Shown: positions 16,142 to 25,601 of the stretch, one piece after another
Position numbering within the stretch: the stretch's first letter is position 1
Layout: each line of letters opens with the position of its first letter
NCBI RefSeq assembly: GCF_000828475.1
Contig: NZ_AP014648.1
Span: forward strand, 2,739,400 to 2,803,399
Length of the DNA: 64,000 nucleotides
Direction of reading: 5' to 3'
From: Methyloceanibacter caenitepidi
Lineage (GTDB): Bacteria; Pseudomonadota; Alphaproteobacteria; Rhizobiales; Methyloligellaceae
Translations under genes and position numbers: made by a program
The notes under the pieces: model-generated
What the model was told of the DNA's origin: nothing
Database searches by the model: none
Seen by the model: only the letters and a program-made list of their open reading frames with translations

Positions 16142-16386
16142 GCTAGCTTGGACTCAAGCACGGCGATACGGGCCTTGAGCGTCTCGTTTTCTTCGCGGGC
16201 CTTCTGCGCCATCGCTTTGACGGCCTCGAACTCCTCACGCTGCACCACATCGAGTTCATTCAAGATTCGTTCGGCCTGGCCGCGCATCATACCTTCGACT
16301 TCCTGCCGCACGCCGTCGGCGGCGCCGACCGCGTCGGTCAAAAGCTTACCCAACTCGTCAAAGAAACGTCCGCTGGTCTGCGTCAT
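16123..16386 (-). CDS. ubiK: ubiquinone biosynthesis accessory factor UbiK (BMFP family)
   Basis: 87 aa, almost entirely helical. N-terminal SGRFFDELGKLLTDAVGAADGVRQEVE is followed by a coiled coil (FEAVKAMAQKAREENETLKARIAVLE). This is the BMFP/DUF526 layout; the E. coli homologue UbiK supports the aerobic ubiquinone synthesis complex. ATG 16386 has GGAGG upstream. The divergent lgt gene starts about 210 bases away. Confidence 0.88.
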   Translation of the reverse strand: MTQTSGRFFDELGKLLTDAVGAADGVRQEVEGMMRGQAERILNELDVVQREEFEAVKAMAQKAREENETLKARIAVLESKLAVDNPG

Positions 16387-16599
16387 GTCACGCAACCTCC
16401 GAAAATGTGATGCAAGACCCGCATTTGCCCGGATCCTCGCTTAGCGAAACTGTCATTTGCGCGGACTATTGCGTAGCGCGCTAACAGAGGCAAGCGGACG
16501 AGAGCGCTCCGCCGGCGGCAATTCGTCGGGGCGAAGGGCGCGCTTGACAGGGGTGGGCCTGAAGCCGAGGGTCGCCACGACTAATCTACCCGAGGCACC

Positions 16600-17427
16600 A
16601 TGCAGCTTTTCGTCATCCCCTTCCCCGTCGTCGATCCCGTGGCCTTCTCGATCGGACCCGTTTCGGTCCGATGGTACGGCCTGGCCTATCTCGCAGGCAT
16701 CCTCGCGGGCTGGCTCTACGGACGCCGGATCGTGTCTCGCGCCGATCTGTGGAACGGCAATCCGCCCATGACGGTCCGCCAGGCGGATGACTTTCTGCTC
16801 TGGATCACACTCGGCATCGTGGTCGGCGGGCGCCTTGGCTTCGTCTTGTTCTATGAGCCCAGCTTCTTCTGGCAGAACCCGTCGCAAATTCCGGCCATCT
16901 GGAACGGCGGCATGTCCTTCCATGGCGGGCTGCTCGGCGTCGTGACCGCCGTCTATCTCTTCGCCAGGGCCCAAGGGATCAACCCGCTCTCGCTCGGCGA
17001 TATCGCCTCGGCTGCGACGCCCTTCGGCCTGTTCTTCGGGCGCATCGCGAACTTCATCAACTCCGAGGTCTACGGACGCCCGACCGACGTGCCCTGGGCC
17101 ATGGTCTTTCCCGGCGTGGACGATCTGCCCCGGCACCCGAGCCAGCTCTACGAGGCCGCGCTCGAGGGCGTTGTCCTGTTCATCATCCTCCGGGTCGCTA
17201 CACACTATTATAAAGAGCTGAACCGGCCCGGCACCGTGTTTGGCCTGTTTCTCATCTTTTATGGGATATTCCGCTCCGTTATCGAGGAGGTCGCGCGCGA
17301 ACCGCATCCGGGGCATCCGCTCGACATTGGAATTCTCACACCGGGCATGGCCTATTCGATTCCGATGTTTCTCATCGGCGTTTGGCTCATCTGGCGCGCC
17401 CGGCGAAAGGCGGCCCTCGCGGCCTGA
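16600..17427 (+). CDS. lgt: phosphatidylglycerol--prolipoprotein diacylglyceryl transferase
   Basis: Inner-membrane enzyme that attaches diacylglycerol from phosphatidylglycerol to the lipobox Cys of prolipoproteins. 275 aa with seven or so hydrophobic segments. The signatures are present: VRWYGLAYLAG, SFHGGLLG (His of the HGGLxG motif), GRIANFINSEVYGRPTDVPWA, and RHPSQLYEA. It opens the lgt-methyltransferase-pgeF operon; a new lipoprotein gene follows pgeF at 19580. Confidence 0.96.
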   Translation: MQLFVIPFPVVDPVAFSIGPVSVRWYGLAYLAGILAGWLYGRRIVSRADLWNGNPPMTVRQADDFLLWITLGIVVGGRLGFVLFYEPSFFWQNPSQIPAIWNGGMSFHGGLLGVVTAVYLFARAQGINPLSLGDIASAATPFGLFFGRIANFINSEVYGRPTDVPWAMVFPGVDDLPRHPSQLYEAALEGVVLFIILRVATHYYKELNRPGTVFGLFLIFYGIFRSVIEEVAREPHPGHPLDIGILTPGMAYSIPMFLIGVWLIWRARRKAALAA

Positions 17428-17438
17428 CGGACGGCACG

Positions 17439-18566
17439 ATGGCGCCGACGCGGACACCGACCAGCATGGAGAGCACGCTGCTCAGCGTGCGCCTGAAAGC
17501 GCAGATCGCGCGGATCGGCCCCATCACCGTGGAGCGGTACATGGATGTGTGCCTCGCCGACACGACCGCCGGCTACTATCCCTCAAAGCAACCGATCGGG
17601 GCCGCCGGCGACTTCGTCACCGCGCCCGAAGTCAGCCAGATGTTCGGCGAACTGCTGGGGCTGTGGGCCTACGCCGTCTGGCAATCGATGGGCTCGCCTC
17701 ACCCGGTGATCCTCGCCGAACTCGGACCGGGACGGGGCACGCTGATGGCCGACGCGCTTCGCGCCTTGCGGCGCCTTCCCGGCTTCATGGACAGCGTGCA
17801 TGTCGCCCTCGTCGAGACAAGCCCGCCGCTCCGCCGCGCCCAGGAGGAAGCCCTCGCCGGCTCCGGCGCCGAGATTTCGTGGCACGACACCATCGAGAAC
17901 GTGCCGGCGGGCCCGCTGATCGTCCTCGCCAACGAATTCATCGACGCCCTGCCCATCCGGCAGCTCATCTGGCGGGACGGCGCGTGGCGGGAACGCTGTG
18001 TGCGGATCGCCTACAGTGGAGGCTTCGAGTTTTGCGATGGCCCTGCGCTCCCCGTCGAGAGCTTGCGCCGCAACGCCGAGCTGCGGCAGCTACCGGATGG
18101 GTCGATCCTCGAGGTGAGGCCTGCGGCCAACGCTGTCGTCGCCGCGCTTGCCGCCAAGGCCAAGGATGCCCCGCTTGCCGCGCTCATCGTCGACTACGGC
18201 CACGAGGCGACCGAATGCGGCGATACGCTCCAGGCCATCTCCCGGCACAAATTCGTCGATCCTCTTCAGGCCCCGGGCAGCGTGGACCTCACGGCGCATG
18301 TGGATTTCGGCGCATTGAAGGATGCTGTGCGCGCCGCGGGTCTGGCCGCCTATGGTCCAAAGCGGCAACGCGCACTGCTTCTGGAACTCGGCCTCGAAGC
18401 GCGGCTCGAACGCCTGTGCCAGGACGCAACCCCGGAGCAGCGTGATGCGCTCGTGGCCGGCGCGGATCGGCTGATCGATCCTGCGGCCATGGGCGTGCTT
18501 TTCAAAGCGCTCGCGATTACGAGTAATGATCTCCCGGCGCCCCCTGCTTTCGAAAACAGTGCATGA
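17439..18566 (+). CDS. class I SAM-dependent methyltransferase, NDUFAF7/DUF185 type
   Basis: 375 aa from ATG 17439; ATG 17466 is an alternative. The family pattern is clear: ITVERYMDVCLADTTAGYY, GAAGDFVTAPEVSQMFGELLG, the SAM loop AELGPGRGTLMADALR, LANEFIDALPIRQ, and late VDLTAHVDFGAL. Mitochondrial NDUFAF7 dimethylates an arginine of complex I subunit NDUFS2. Bacterial homologues are presumed to act similarly, but that is an extrapolation. It sits 11 bases after lgt and 18 before pgeF. Confidence 0.9.
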   Translation: MAPTRTPTSMESTLLSVRLKAQIARIGPITVERYMDVCLADTTAGYYPSKQPIGAAGDFVTAPEVSQMFGELLGLWAYAVWQSMGSPHPVILAELGPGRGTLMADALRALRRLPGFMDSVHVALVETSPPLRRAQEEALAGSGAEISWHDTIENVPAGPLIVLANEFIDALPIRQLIWRDGAWRERCVRIAYSGGFEFCDGPALPVESLRRNAELRQLPDGSILEVRPAANAVVAALAAKAKDAPLAALIVDYGHEATECGDTLQAISRHKFVDPLQAPGSVDLTAHVDFGALKDAVRAAGLAAYGPKRQRALLLELGLEARLERLCQDATPEQRDALVAGADRLIDPAAMGVLFKALAITSNDLPAPPAFENSA

Positions 18567-18584
18567 GACGTTGAACACACGCCA

Positions 18585-19370
18585 ATGATCACCGACGACA
18601 AACTCAGAATTCAGGCCCGCAATCTTGCCGAGATCGACGGCATCGACCACGGGTTCTTCACGCGGCTGGGTGGGGTCTCGAAAGGCCTCTATGAGTCCCT
18701 CAATTGCGGCGTGGGCTCGAGCGACGCACCGGACGCCGTCACGGAGAACCGGACGCGCGCCGCACGGCTGCTCGGCGCGCCGCTCGACAAACTCGCGACC
18801 GTCCACCAGAAGCACTCGAATATCGCCGCCGTGGCCGACGAGACCTGGACACCCAATACCCGCCCCGAAGCCGACGCGGTCGTCACCGCCACGCCGGGCA
18901 TCGTCGTCGGTATCGTCACAGCCGACTGCGCCCCCGTGCTGCTATGCGACCCTAAAGCGCGCGTCGTCGGCGCGGCCCATGCAGGCTGGCGCGGCGCCTT
19001 CGATGGGATCGTCGAAGCCACGGTCGAGGCCATGACAGGGCTCGGCGCCGACCCGACACGGATCGTCGCGGCGATCGGCCCCGCCATCAGCCAGGGAGCC
19101 TACGAGGTGGGCGAGGACTACAAGGCGCGATTCCTCGATACCGAGCCTGACGCCGGGACATTCTTCGCCAATGACGAGGGCACCGGCGAGCCGCATTTCG
19201 ACCTACCCGCCTATGTCGCCGACCGGCTCGACCGGGCCGGTGTGAGAGACATCTACGATCTTGGGATTTGCACGTATTACGAGGAAACGCGGCTCTATAG
19301 CTATCGCCGGTCGCAGCATCACGGCGAGCCGGATTATGGGCGCCAAATTTCCGCCATCGTGCTTACCTGA
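18585..19370 (+). CDS. pgeF: peptidoglycan editing factor PgeF (YfiH/laccase-domain family)
   Basis: 261 aa. The zinc/copper ligands of the family are present: His in TVHQKHS, Cys in TADCAPVLL, and His in GAAHAGWRG. HGFFTRLGGVSKGLYESLN at the start and YSYRRSQHHGEPDYGR at the end are typical. In E. coli the homologue removes L-serine wrongly incorporated into peptidoglycan stems. Older annotations call it polyphenol oxidase. Third gene of the lgt operon. Confidence 0.94.
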   Translation: MITDDKLRIQARNLAEIDGIDHGFFTRLGGVSKGLYESLNCGVGSSDAPDAVTENRTRAARLLGAPLDKLATVHQKHSNIAAVADETWTPNTRPEADAVVTATPGIVVGIVTADCAPVLLCDPKARVVGAAHAGWRGAFDGIVEATVEAMTGLGADPTRIVAAIGPAISQGAYEVGEDYKARFLDTEPDAGTFFANDEGTGEPHFDLPAYVADRLDRAGVRDIYDLGICTYYEETRLYSYRRSQHHGEPDYGRQISAIVLT

Positions 19371-19397
19371 TTAGGATTCACCATAGACTGATCTGCG

Positions 19398-19437
19398 GGC
19401 CCCGGGACGGGCGGGGCGTCTGGACGCCCTCGGGGCC
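19398..19437. terminator. nested GC-rich hairpin after pgeF
   Basis: Outer arms GGCCCCG (19398-19404) and CGGGGCC (19431-19437) enclose GGGCGT (19414-19419), CTGG, ACGCCC (19424-19429). The position after the pgeF stop suggests transcription termination or RNA 3' protection, but no T run follows. The rest of the interval to 19579 holds nothing else I recognise. Confidence 0.35.
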
Positions 19438-19579
19438 TGCCAAGTATGGTTGGCCGGAACTATCAACCTGGCCGGCTTCAAAAGTCTGGCCCCGCCAAAA
19501 GAACACTGGTTGGAAACGACGTTGGAAGCGCACGCGCGCTGCGCGCAAAACCGTGTGTAGCCAACGAGGGAGCGAGCGG

Positions 19580-20587
19580 TTGGCCGCTAAGCGATACAGA
19601 ACGACACACGTCCTGAGCTTCGCCGTGACGGCCGTCGCGCTGCTGGCGGCCGCCTTTTCCCTGACGGGCTGCGGCGGCGGAGCGGGCATGGGCAACATCA
19701 TGCAGGGTGCTGGCGGCTTGTTCGCCGGCTCGCCCAAGATCGCCATGGGCCCCGTTGTCGGACCGCCGAAGAACGTGACGAGCCAGTTGACCCAGGCCCT
19801 TCAGACCGCCGGCGCCGAGCGCAATCTCACCATCCTCCCCAGCGGTTCGGAAGAGGCGGAATACACGCTTCGGGGCTATCTCCTGAGCGCCGCCGAGGGC
19901 AGCCGCTCCAGGATCTCCTATGTGTGGGACGTGGACGACGCGGCGGGCAAGCGCGTGACGCGGGTCTCGGGCGAGGAGGTCGTGGCCGGCGCGTCCAGCT
20001 CCAATCCATGGCGCGGGCTGAACTCCACCGCCATGACCAACATCGCCAACAGCACCGCCTCGCAATTGGCCGCGAACCTGCCGGGCGGGCGCGGCGGCGG
20101 CCTTGCGAAACCCACCGCCAGTTCCTCGTCTTCGTCGTCTTCGTCCTTCACTGGCCGCACCGCAGCGGCGACGGGGGCAGCAGGGGCCGCAGCCGCGACT
20201 GGGGCTGCCGCCTCCTCAAGCTCCCGCTCGGCCTCGGCGCCGAAACCTTCCGGCGTCAAAGTCGGGTCCGTTTCTGGCGCACCAGGCGACGGAAGCAGCA
20301 GCTTGGCGTCCGCCCTCAAGACGAAGCTCCGCAGTTCCGGCGTCAAGGTGGTGAGCGGGGGGTCGAACGTGTACACGGTCAACGGCACCGTGAAGCTGAC
20401 CTCCGCGGGGCTTTCCAAGGAGAAAATCCACATCGATTGGCGCGTTCTGGAGCCCAGCGGCAAGGTTAAAGGGACCGTTTCTCAGGAGAACGTGATCCCC
20501 AAGGGATCGCTGAACGGCTCTTGGGGCGCGACCGCCAACGCCGCGGCCAACGCCGCCGTGCCCGGCATCAAGAGGCTGGTTCAGTGA
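19580..20587 (+). CDS. lipoprotein of unknown function with Ser/Ala-rich linker
   Basis: 335 aa from TTG 19580, chosen because GAGGG lies 8 or so bases upstream; GTG 19553 is an alternative. The signal peptide ends in the lipobox SLTGC, followed by glycines. Two similar folded halves seem to be present: KIAMGPVVGPPKNVTSQLTQALQ with YTLRGYLLSA and IDW/YVWDV-like strands, and GSVSGAPGDGSSSLASALK with YTVNGTVKLTS and HIDWRVLEPSG. A low-complexity Ser/Ala/Gly linker (about 185-230) joins them. The 14-bp tandem duplication at 20572-20599 spans its stop. It follows pgeF and precedes prs. Confidence 0.8.
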   Translation: MAAKRYRTTHVLSFAVTAVALLAAAFSLTGCGGGAGMGNIMQGAGGLFAGSPKIAMGPVVGPPKNVTSQLTQALQTAGAERNLTILPSGSEEAEYTLRGYLLSAAEGSRSRISYVWDVDDAAGKRVTRVSGEEVVAGASSSNPWRGLNSTAMTNIANSTASQLAANLPGGRGGGLAKPTASSSSSSSSSFTGRTAAATGAAGAAAATGAAASSSSRSASAPKPSGVKVGSVSGAPGDGSSSLASALKTKLRSSGVKVVSGGSNVYTVNGTVKLTSAGLSKEKIHIDWRVLEPSGKVKGTVSQENVIPKGSLNGSWGATANAAANAAVPGIKRLVQ

Positions 20588-20599
20588 GGCTGGTTCAGT
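20572..20599. repeat. perfect 14-bp tandem duplication spanning a stop codon
   Basis: GAGGCTGGTTCAGT occurs at 20572-20585 and 20586-20599 and is followed by GAGGC. The TGA stop of the lipoprotein gene starts at the junction (20585-20587). Confidence 0.9.
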
Positions 20600-20766
20600 G
20601 AGGCACCTGGGTCCGCAGCGCCCCCGCGAACCCGCCCGCGACCAAATCACTTGGGCATCAGGAACTTCGAACGTTTACACAGGTGCCACACGCTTGTTAA
20701 AAGCGGCCCGGGTGTGCCGCAGGCCTTGGCCGACGTCACATTGGCTGGGTTTCGGGGAACAAGAGC

Positions 20767-21699
20767 ATGAAACTGGTTGCAGGTAACAGCAACCGCCCTC
20801 TCGCTGAGGCAATCTCCAACTATCTCGATACGCCACTTGCGCGCTGCGTTGTCCGCCGTTTTGCGGATAAAGAGATATTCGTCGAAGTTCAGGAGAACGT
20901 CCGCGGCGAGGATGTTTTCATCATCCAGTCGACCTCGGCGCCCGCCAACGATCACCTCATGGAACTCCTAATCCTGTGCGATGCGCTGAAGCGCGCGTCC
21001 GCGCGGCGTATCACGGCGGTCATTCCCTATTTCGGCTACGCGCGGCAGGACCGGAAGCCCGGCCCCCGCACGCCAATCTCCGCGAAGCTCGTGGCGAACA
21101 TGATCGTTCGAGCCGGCGCCGACCGGGTTCTGACGCTCGATCTTCACGCGGGCCAGATCCAGGGTTTCTTCGATATCCCGACCGACAACCTGTTCGCCGC
21201 GCCCGTGCTCGTGGGCGACATCAAGGAAGTCATGCGGGACGACGACATCATGGTGGTCTCGCCCGACGTCGGCGGCGTGGTTCGCGCCCGGGGTCTTGCG
21301 AAACGCATCGATGCGCCGCTTGCCATTGTCGACAAGCGCCGCGAGCGGCCCGGCGAGTCCGAAGTGATGAACGTCATCGGCGACGTGTCCGGACGCAGCT
21401 GCATCCTGATGGACGACATCGTCGATTCGGGCGGCACGCTGGTGAACGCGGCCGAGGCGCTCCTGAAACAGGGCGCCAAGCAAGTCACCGGCTACATCAC
21501 CCATGGTGTCCTGTCCGGCGGCGCCATCGCCCGCGTTATGGCCTCGCAGCTGAAAGAACTGGTGATCACCGATTCGATCATGCCGAGCGACGCCGTTTTG
21601 AACGCACACAACATCCGCGTCTTGTCGATCGCCCCGCTGCTCGGCGAAGCCATCGCGCGCACGGCCGAAGAGAAGTCGGTATCCAGCCTCTTCTACTAG
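20767..21699 (+). CDS. prs: ribose-phosphate pyrophosphokinase (PRPP synthetase)
   Basis: 310 aa. Makes PRPP from ribose 5-phosphate and [23 protein letters not shown] at the start, [22 protein letters not shown], the flexible-loop region [25 protein letters not shown], and the PRPP loop [14 protein letters not shown] are all standard. It follows the lipoprotein with about 180 bases between. It would supply PRPP for apt at 36.6 kb. Confidence 0.97.
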   Translation: MKLVAGNSNRPLAEAISNYLDTPLARCVVRRFADKEIFVEVQENVRGEDVFIIQSTSAPANDHLMELLILCDALKRASARRITAVIPYFGYARQDRKPGPRTPISAKLVANMIVRAGADRVLTLDLHAGQIQGFFDIPTDNLFAAPVLVGDIKEVMRDDDIMVVSPDVGGVVRARGLAKRIDAPLAIVDKRRERPGESEVMNVIGDVSGRSCILMDDIVDSGGTLVNAAEALLKQGAKQVTGYITHGVLSGGAIARVMASQLKELVITDSIMPSDAVLNAHNIRVLSIAPLLGEAIARTAEEKSVSSLFY

Positions 21700-21854
21700 G
21701 CTCACCTCTCTAAAGTTCACCAGCTACGCCCGCAAATGGGCCGGCGCGAACATGCGTCATCGCGACGGCATGGTCTTGTGGTCTGCTCGTGGGACCCCAA
21801 CTAATAGGGCACCGTTTCATAAGCGGTTTAGACATCGTACGGAGGAGATGAGGA

Positions 21855-22289
21855 ATGCACGTCAATCTAGAGAATGCCGAACAAGTTATCGAAGCAGCCC
21901 GCAAGAAGGCCGTCGAACTCGACACGCAGATGTGCATCGCCGTGGTCGACTCCGGCGCCAATCTGAAGGCTTTCATGCGCATGGACGACGCCTGGGTCGG
22001 CTCCATCGACATCGCCATCAAGAAGGCGACGACGGCCTGCTTCTTCGGCATGGCGACCGGCGCGCTGGGGCAGCTCTCCCAACCCGGTAAACCGCTGTAC
22101 GGGATCGAGCACTCCAACGACGGCTTGATTACGTTTCCGGGCGGCCTCCCAATCGTCGACGAGGATGGCGTGCTCGTAGGCGCCATTGGCGTGAGCGGCA
22201 GCACGGTCGACAACGATCACGAAGTTGCGGCCGCCGGCGTCGCCGTTCTCGGCGTCTCCGAGTTGCCGGCGCATCCCTGGCGCACCTAG
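21855..22289 (+). CDS. GlcG/HbpS-type heme-binding family protein
   Basis: 144 aa. The DUF336/GlcG pattern is present: [76 protein letters not shown]. Homologues occur in glycolate operons and as extracellular heme binders. No signal peptide is seen. A very strong GGAGGAGATGAGG precedes the ATG. It ends four bases before the convergent FMN hydroxyacid dehydrogenase, which may point to hydroxyacid metabolism. Confidence 0.85.
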   Translation: MHVNLENAEQVIEAARKKAVELDTQMCIAVVDSGANLKAFMRMDDAWVGSIDIAIKKATTACFFGMATGALGQLSQPGKPLYGIEHSNDGLITFPGGLPIVDEDGVLVGAIGVSGSTVDNDHEVAAAGVAVLGVSELPAHPWRT

Positions 22290-22293
22290 GACT

Positions 22294-23442
22294 TCAAAGA
22301 CCGAAAACCAGATTCTCGGGCAAGGCGTTGACGTCGGCCGTTCCGGTCAGCGTCATCGCTTCGTCGAGCTCCTGCGCAACCAGCTGCAGCGCGGCCGCGA
22401 CGCCGCGCTCGCCAAAGGGCGCGAGACCGTAGATATAGGCCCGCCCCAAGAGACAGCCGTCCGCACCGCGCCCGAGCGCCTTCAGTACGTCGAAGCCGGA
22501 ACGGACGCCGCTGTCGAGAACCAGCTCAACCGAATCGCCCACAGCGTCGCGTATCCGCGGCAGCATTTCTATCGAACTGGCGGCGCTATCGAGTTGCCGC
22601 CCGCCATGGTTCGACACCACCACGCCGTCGACGCCGAGATCGGCGGCGATCTTCGCATCCGCGGGATCGAGCACGCCTTTGACGATCAGCTTGCCGGACC
22701 AGTTGTTCCGGAGCCATTCGAGATCGTCCGGGGTGACCGCTCCTTTGAACCGCGGCTCGGCCCAGGCGGAGACCGAGGGGAGATCGTGCCCGTCCGGACA
22801 ATAGGCAGCGAGGTTCCCAAGCGTCGGCTTGTTGCGCAGATAGCGCCAGACCCACCTCGGCCGGCGCACGATGTCCAACACGTGCCATATCCGCAAATTC
22901 AACGGGATGCTCACACCGTTGTCGAGATCGCGGTTGCGGCGCCCCTGCACGGCCGTGTCGACATTGACCATCAGCGCCGGGCAGTTGGCTTGCTCCGCCC
23001 GCTGCAGAAGCGATGCGTTGATCTCGCGATCTTTCATCAAATAGAGCTGGAACAAAAATGGCGTCTCGACGGCGGCGGCGACCTCCTCGATCGAGCACGT
23101 TGCCAACGAACTCAGGCAATAAGGCACGCCGCAGGACGATGCCGCGCGCGCGGCGTGAACCTCCCCTTGCGGATGAAAAGCGCCGCCCATGCCGATGGGA
23201 GCCAGAGCGACGGGCATCGAGGCGACCTGCCCGAAAAGCGTGGTGCGCGTGGTCCGGATGACGGGGTGATCGAACACGCGCTGGCGAAGGCGCAAGGCAT
23301 CGAAGTCCGCCCGGTTCCGCCGCATGGTGATTTCGTCGTGGGAACCGCCTTCGAGAAAATCGAAGACGATGGCGGGGAGATGCCGCTTGGCCGTGTCGCG
23401 AAGGTCGTGCGGATGATTGGCCAAGGTCGATGGCCGGATCAT
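22294..23442 (-). CDS. FMN-dependent alpha-hydroxyacid dehydrogenase (LldD/MdlB family)
   Basis: 382 aa from ATG 23442. Oxidises an L-2-hydroxyacid such as lactate, mandelate or glycolate using FMN. Family marks: DLRDTAKRHLPAIVFDFLEGG, PVALAPIGMGGAFHPQGE, the catalytic region GVVVSNHGGRQLD with His and Arg, and LVLDSGVRSGFDVLKALGRGAD. The ATG at 23442 aligns with the usual family start; an in-frame ATG at 23529 would add 29 residues with no match to the family. Hydrophobic anchor loops are not obvious. Convergent with the GlcG-like gene. Confidence 0.9.
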   Translation of the reverse strand: MIRPSTLANHPHDLRDTAKRHLPAIVFDFLEGGSHDEITMRRNRADFDALRLRQRVFDHPVIRTTRTTLFGQVASMPVALAPIGMGGAFHPQGEVHAARAASSCGVPYCLSSLATCSIEEVAAAVETPFLFQLYLMKDREINASLLQRAEQANCPALMVNVDTAVQGRRNRDLDNGVSIPLNLRIWHVLDIVRRPRWVWRYLRNKPTLGNLAAYCPDGHDLPSVSAWAEPRFKGAVTPDDLEWLRNNWSGKLIVKGVLDPADAKIAADLGVDGVVVSNHGGRQLDSAASSIEMLPRIRDAVGDSVELVLDSGVRSGFDVLKALGRGADGCLLGRAYIYGLAPFGERGVAAALQLVAQELDEAMTLTGTADVNALPENLVFGL

Positions 23443-23719
23443 TGCGCCGCCGCGCGGGTTCTCCCGATCGACACCGGTCACCCCCTTCGCAGGCACACCG
23501 GAAAGGCGACTGTCGAACTCTTCATACATGACGTGCGCAGTCCCCGTTTTGCGCAGATCGGCAGCCGTCGGTTACGCCCATTCGTGCACCACACATCCCA
23601 AGCCCGATAGATTACTATAGCCTGCCCGAGGCCGTACCGTCGAATTGCAGGCCATCCTTAAAGCGGCCATCACACCGCGATATGGGCACATTCCCTTCCT
23701 TTCTGCCGGGCCGGCTTTC

Positions 23720-24748
23720 ATGACCGACGCGAACGACATTCCCATCACCGTTGCCGGCGCCGGCAGCGTGGGCTGCTATGTCGGTGCGCGTCTTGCCGCG
23801 GCCGGGCGTAACGTCACCCTGCTGACTCGGCCCGCCCTCGCCGCCACCATTTCGCGCCACGGCCTTCACTGCTCCGACTTGGAGGGTCACAACATCGACG
23901 TCGGCCCGGATCGTGTGACGCTCTGCACGACACCGTCCGAGGCCCTCGCGGGCGCGAAGCTCATCCTCGTAGCCGTCAAGTCTCACGACACCGAGGCGAT
24001 GGCCGCGCTGATCGCGGAGCACGCCGGCGGCGGCGCCGTTGCCGTCAGCCTGCAGAACGGTGTGTCCAACGCAGGGCTCCTCCGGCGGCGCCTGGGGGCG
24101 GAACGCGTCGTCGATGCAATGGTCCCCTTCAATGTCGTTCAAAGCCGCCCGGCGGACGCCCCGCCGCGCTTTCATCGCGCGAGCGGTGGGGTAATCCAGA
24201 TCGAGAGGACGGCGACGGGACTGCGGCCGGTGCTCGAAGTCCCGCACATGCCGGTCGCCGAGCGTGACGACATCGAGGCGGTGCTGTGGGGCAAGCTGCT
24301 GGTCAATCTCAACAACGGACTCAACGCTCTGTCGGGCCTGCCCATCGTGGAGCAGTTCGGCGACCGGCACTGGCGCGCGCTCGTGGCCCGGCAGCTCGAC
24401 GAGGGTCTGGCGGTCCTGAATGCCGCCGGCATCCGGTACGCCCCATACGAAGGCGTGCCGCAGCGGGCCTTGGCGCTGGCGCTGCGACTTCCTGACGCCC
24501 TGTTCCAGGTCGCCGCCAAGCGGATGCTCTCCATGGACAAGAACGCCCGCTCGTCCATGTGGGAGGACCTGCAGGCCGGCCGGCGCACGGAAATTGACTA
24601 TCTCCAAGGCGAAATCATCCGGCTGGCGGATCAAGTCGGGCATCCGGCCCCATTGAACCGGCGGGTCCTGGCGCTCGTCAAAGAGGCCGAAACGGCCAAG
24701 AAGGGGCCCCCGGGCCTCCCGCCGGAGGCGGTCTGGGGCGCGCTTTAG
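23720..24748 (+). CDS. ketopantoate reductase family protein (2-dehydropantoate 2-reductase)
   Basis: 342 aa from ATG 23720. NADPH-binding ITVAGAGSVGCYVGARLAAAG at the N-terminus, LVAVKSHDTEA, QNGVSN, and WGKLLVNLNNGLNAL follow. The catalytic-region signature MWEDLQAGRRTEIDYLQGEI is intact. ApbA/PanE proteins reduce ketopantoate for coenzyme A synthesis, but the family includes paralogues with other 2-oxoacid substrates. Since no other pan gene is near, the exact substrate is open. Confidence 0.88.
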   Translation: MTDANDIPITVAGAGSVGCYVGARLAAAGRNVTLLTRPALAATISRHGLHCSDLEGHNIDVGPDRVTLCTTPSEALAGAKLILVAVKSHDTEAMAALIAEHAGGGAVAVSLQNGVSNAGLLRRRLGAERVVDAMVPFNVVQSRPADAPPRFHRASGGVIQIERTATGLRPVLEVPHMPVAERDDIEAVLWGKLLVNLNNGLNALSGLPIVEQFGDRHWRALVARQLDEGLAVLNAAGIRYAPYEGVPQRALALALRLPDALFQVAAKRMLSMDKNARSSMWEDLQAGRRTEIDYLQGEIIRLADQVGHPAPLNRRVLALVKEAETAKKGPPGLPPEAVWGAL

Positions 24749-24903
24749 CGCCGAAAAACAGCGCCGATAGGCGATTGTGTTCTTAGGTGTCCTTAGGCTA
24801 TAAGCCTCTGCAATTCCGTCGCGGCGACCACGAACAGAGCGCCGCGCCCGATTTTGGGGGCCGGTTTCCGGCCCCTCACTATTTCAGACGTTCGGAGGAT
24901 CAA

Positions 24904-25548
24904 ATGGCTGAGGCGATCGAGCTCAAGGCGTGGTCGCGAGGGCGCACCGGAACCGGTGGCGCGCGCGCAATTCGCCGCGAAGGGCGCATTCCCGGCATCG
25001 TTTACGGCGGCAACGACGAGCCGCTCAACATCGCTCTGGAGACGAAGGAAGTCTCCAAGCAAATTCAGACCGGCCACTTCCAGAGCACGGTCTACATGCT
25101 CGACATGGACGGCACGAAGATCCGCGCCATTCCGCGCGACGTGCAGGTCGACCCGGTGCGCGACTTCCCGATCCACGTGGATTTCCTGCGGCTCGCAAAG
25201 AACGCCGAGATCGACGTGGACGTGCCGGTGCACTTCCTCAACGAAGGCGCCTCTCCGGGCCTGAAGCGCGGCGGCGTGCTCAACGTGGTGCGCCACGAGA
25301 TTTCCCTGCGCTGCCCGGCGGACAAGATTCCCGAATCGATCGAGATCGACCTGACGGGAATGGACATCGGCGAGTCGATCCATATCTCCGCCGTGACGCT
25401 GCCTGAGGGGGCTGTCCCCACCATCACCGATCGCGACTTCACCGTCGCGACCATCGCCGGCCGCGTTGCCGAAGACACCGGTGAGGAAGAAGAAGAAGGC
25501 GCCGAAGAAGCGGCCGAAGAGGAAGAAGCCGAGGAGTCGAAGGAGTAG
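24904..25548 (+). CDS. rplY: 50S ribosomal protein L25/general stress protein Ctc
   Basis: 214 aa from ATG 24904, with CGGAGGATC upstream. Long (Ctc-type) L25: N-terminal 5S-rRNA-binding domain (ARAIRREGRIPGIVYGG), DVQVDPVRDFPIHVDFLRL, then the C-terminal TL5 domain (VPVHFLNEGASPGLKRGGVL), ending in a strongly acidic Glu/Ala tail of about 30 residues. The start of the conserved rplY-pth-ychF operon. Confidence 0.96.
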   Translation: MAEAIELKAWSRGRTGTGGARAIRREGRIPGIVYGGNDEPLNIALETKEVSKQIQTGHFQSTVYMLDMDGTKIRAIPRDVQVDPVRDFPIHVDFLRLAKNAEIDVDVPVHFLNEGASPGLKRGGVLNVVRHEISLRCPADKIPESIEIDLTGMDIGESIHISAVTLPEGAVPTITDRDFTVATIAGRVAEDTGEEEEEGAEEAAEEEEAEESKE

Positions 25549-25601
25549 CCATCTCCTTCCGGGCCTGACGGGCCGTTCGGACCACGAGACGGGACGACGC
25601 G

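Noticed and set aside
22225..23610. 461-codon plus-strand frame antisense to the FMN dehydrogenase
   Set aside because: No recognisable protein; the opposite strand has the SNHGGRQLD enzyme.
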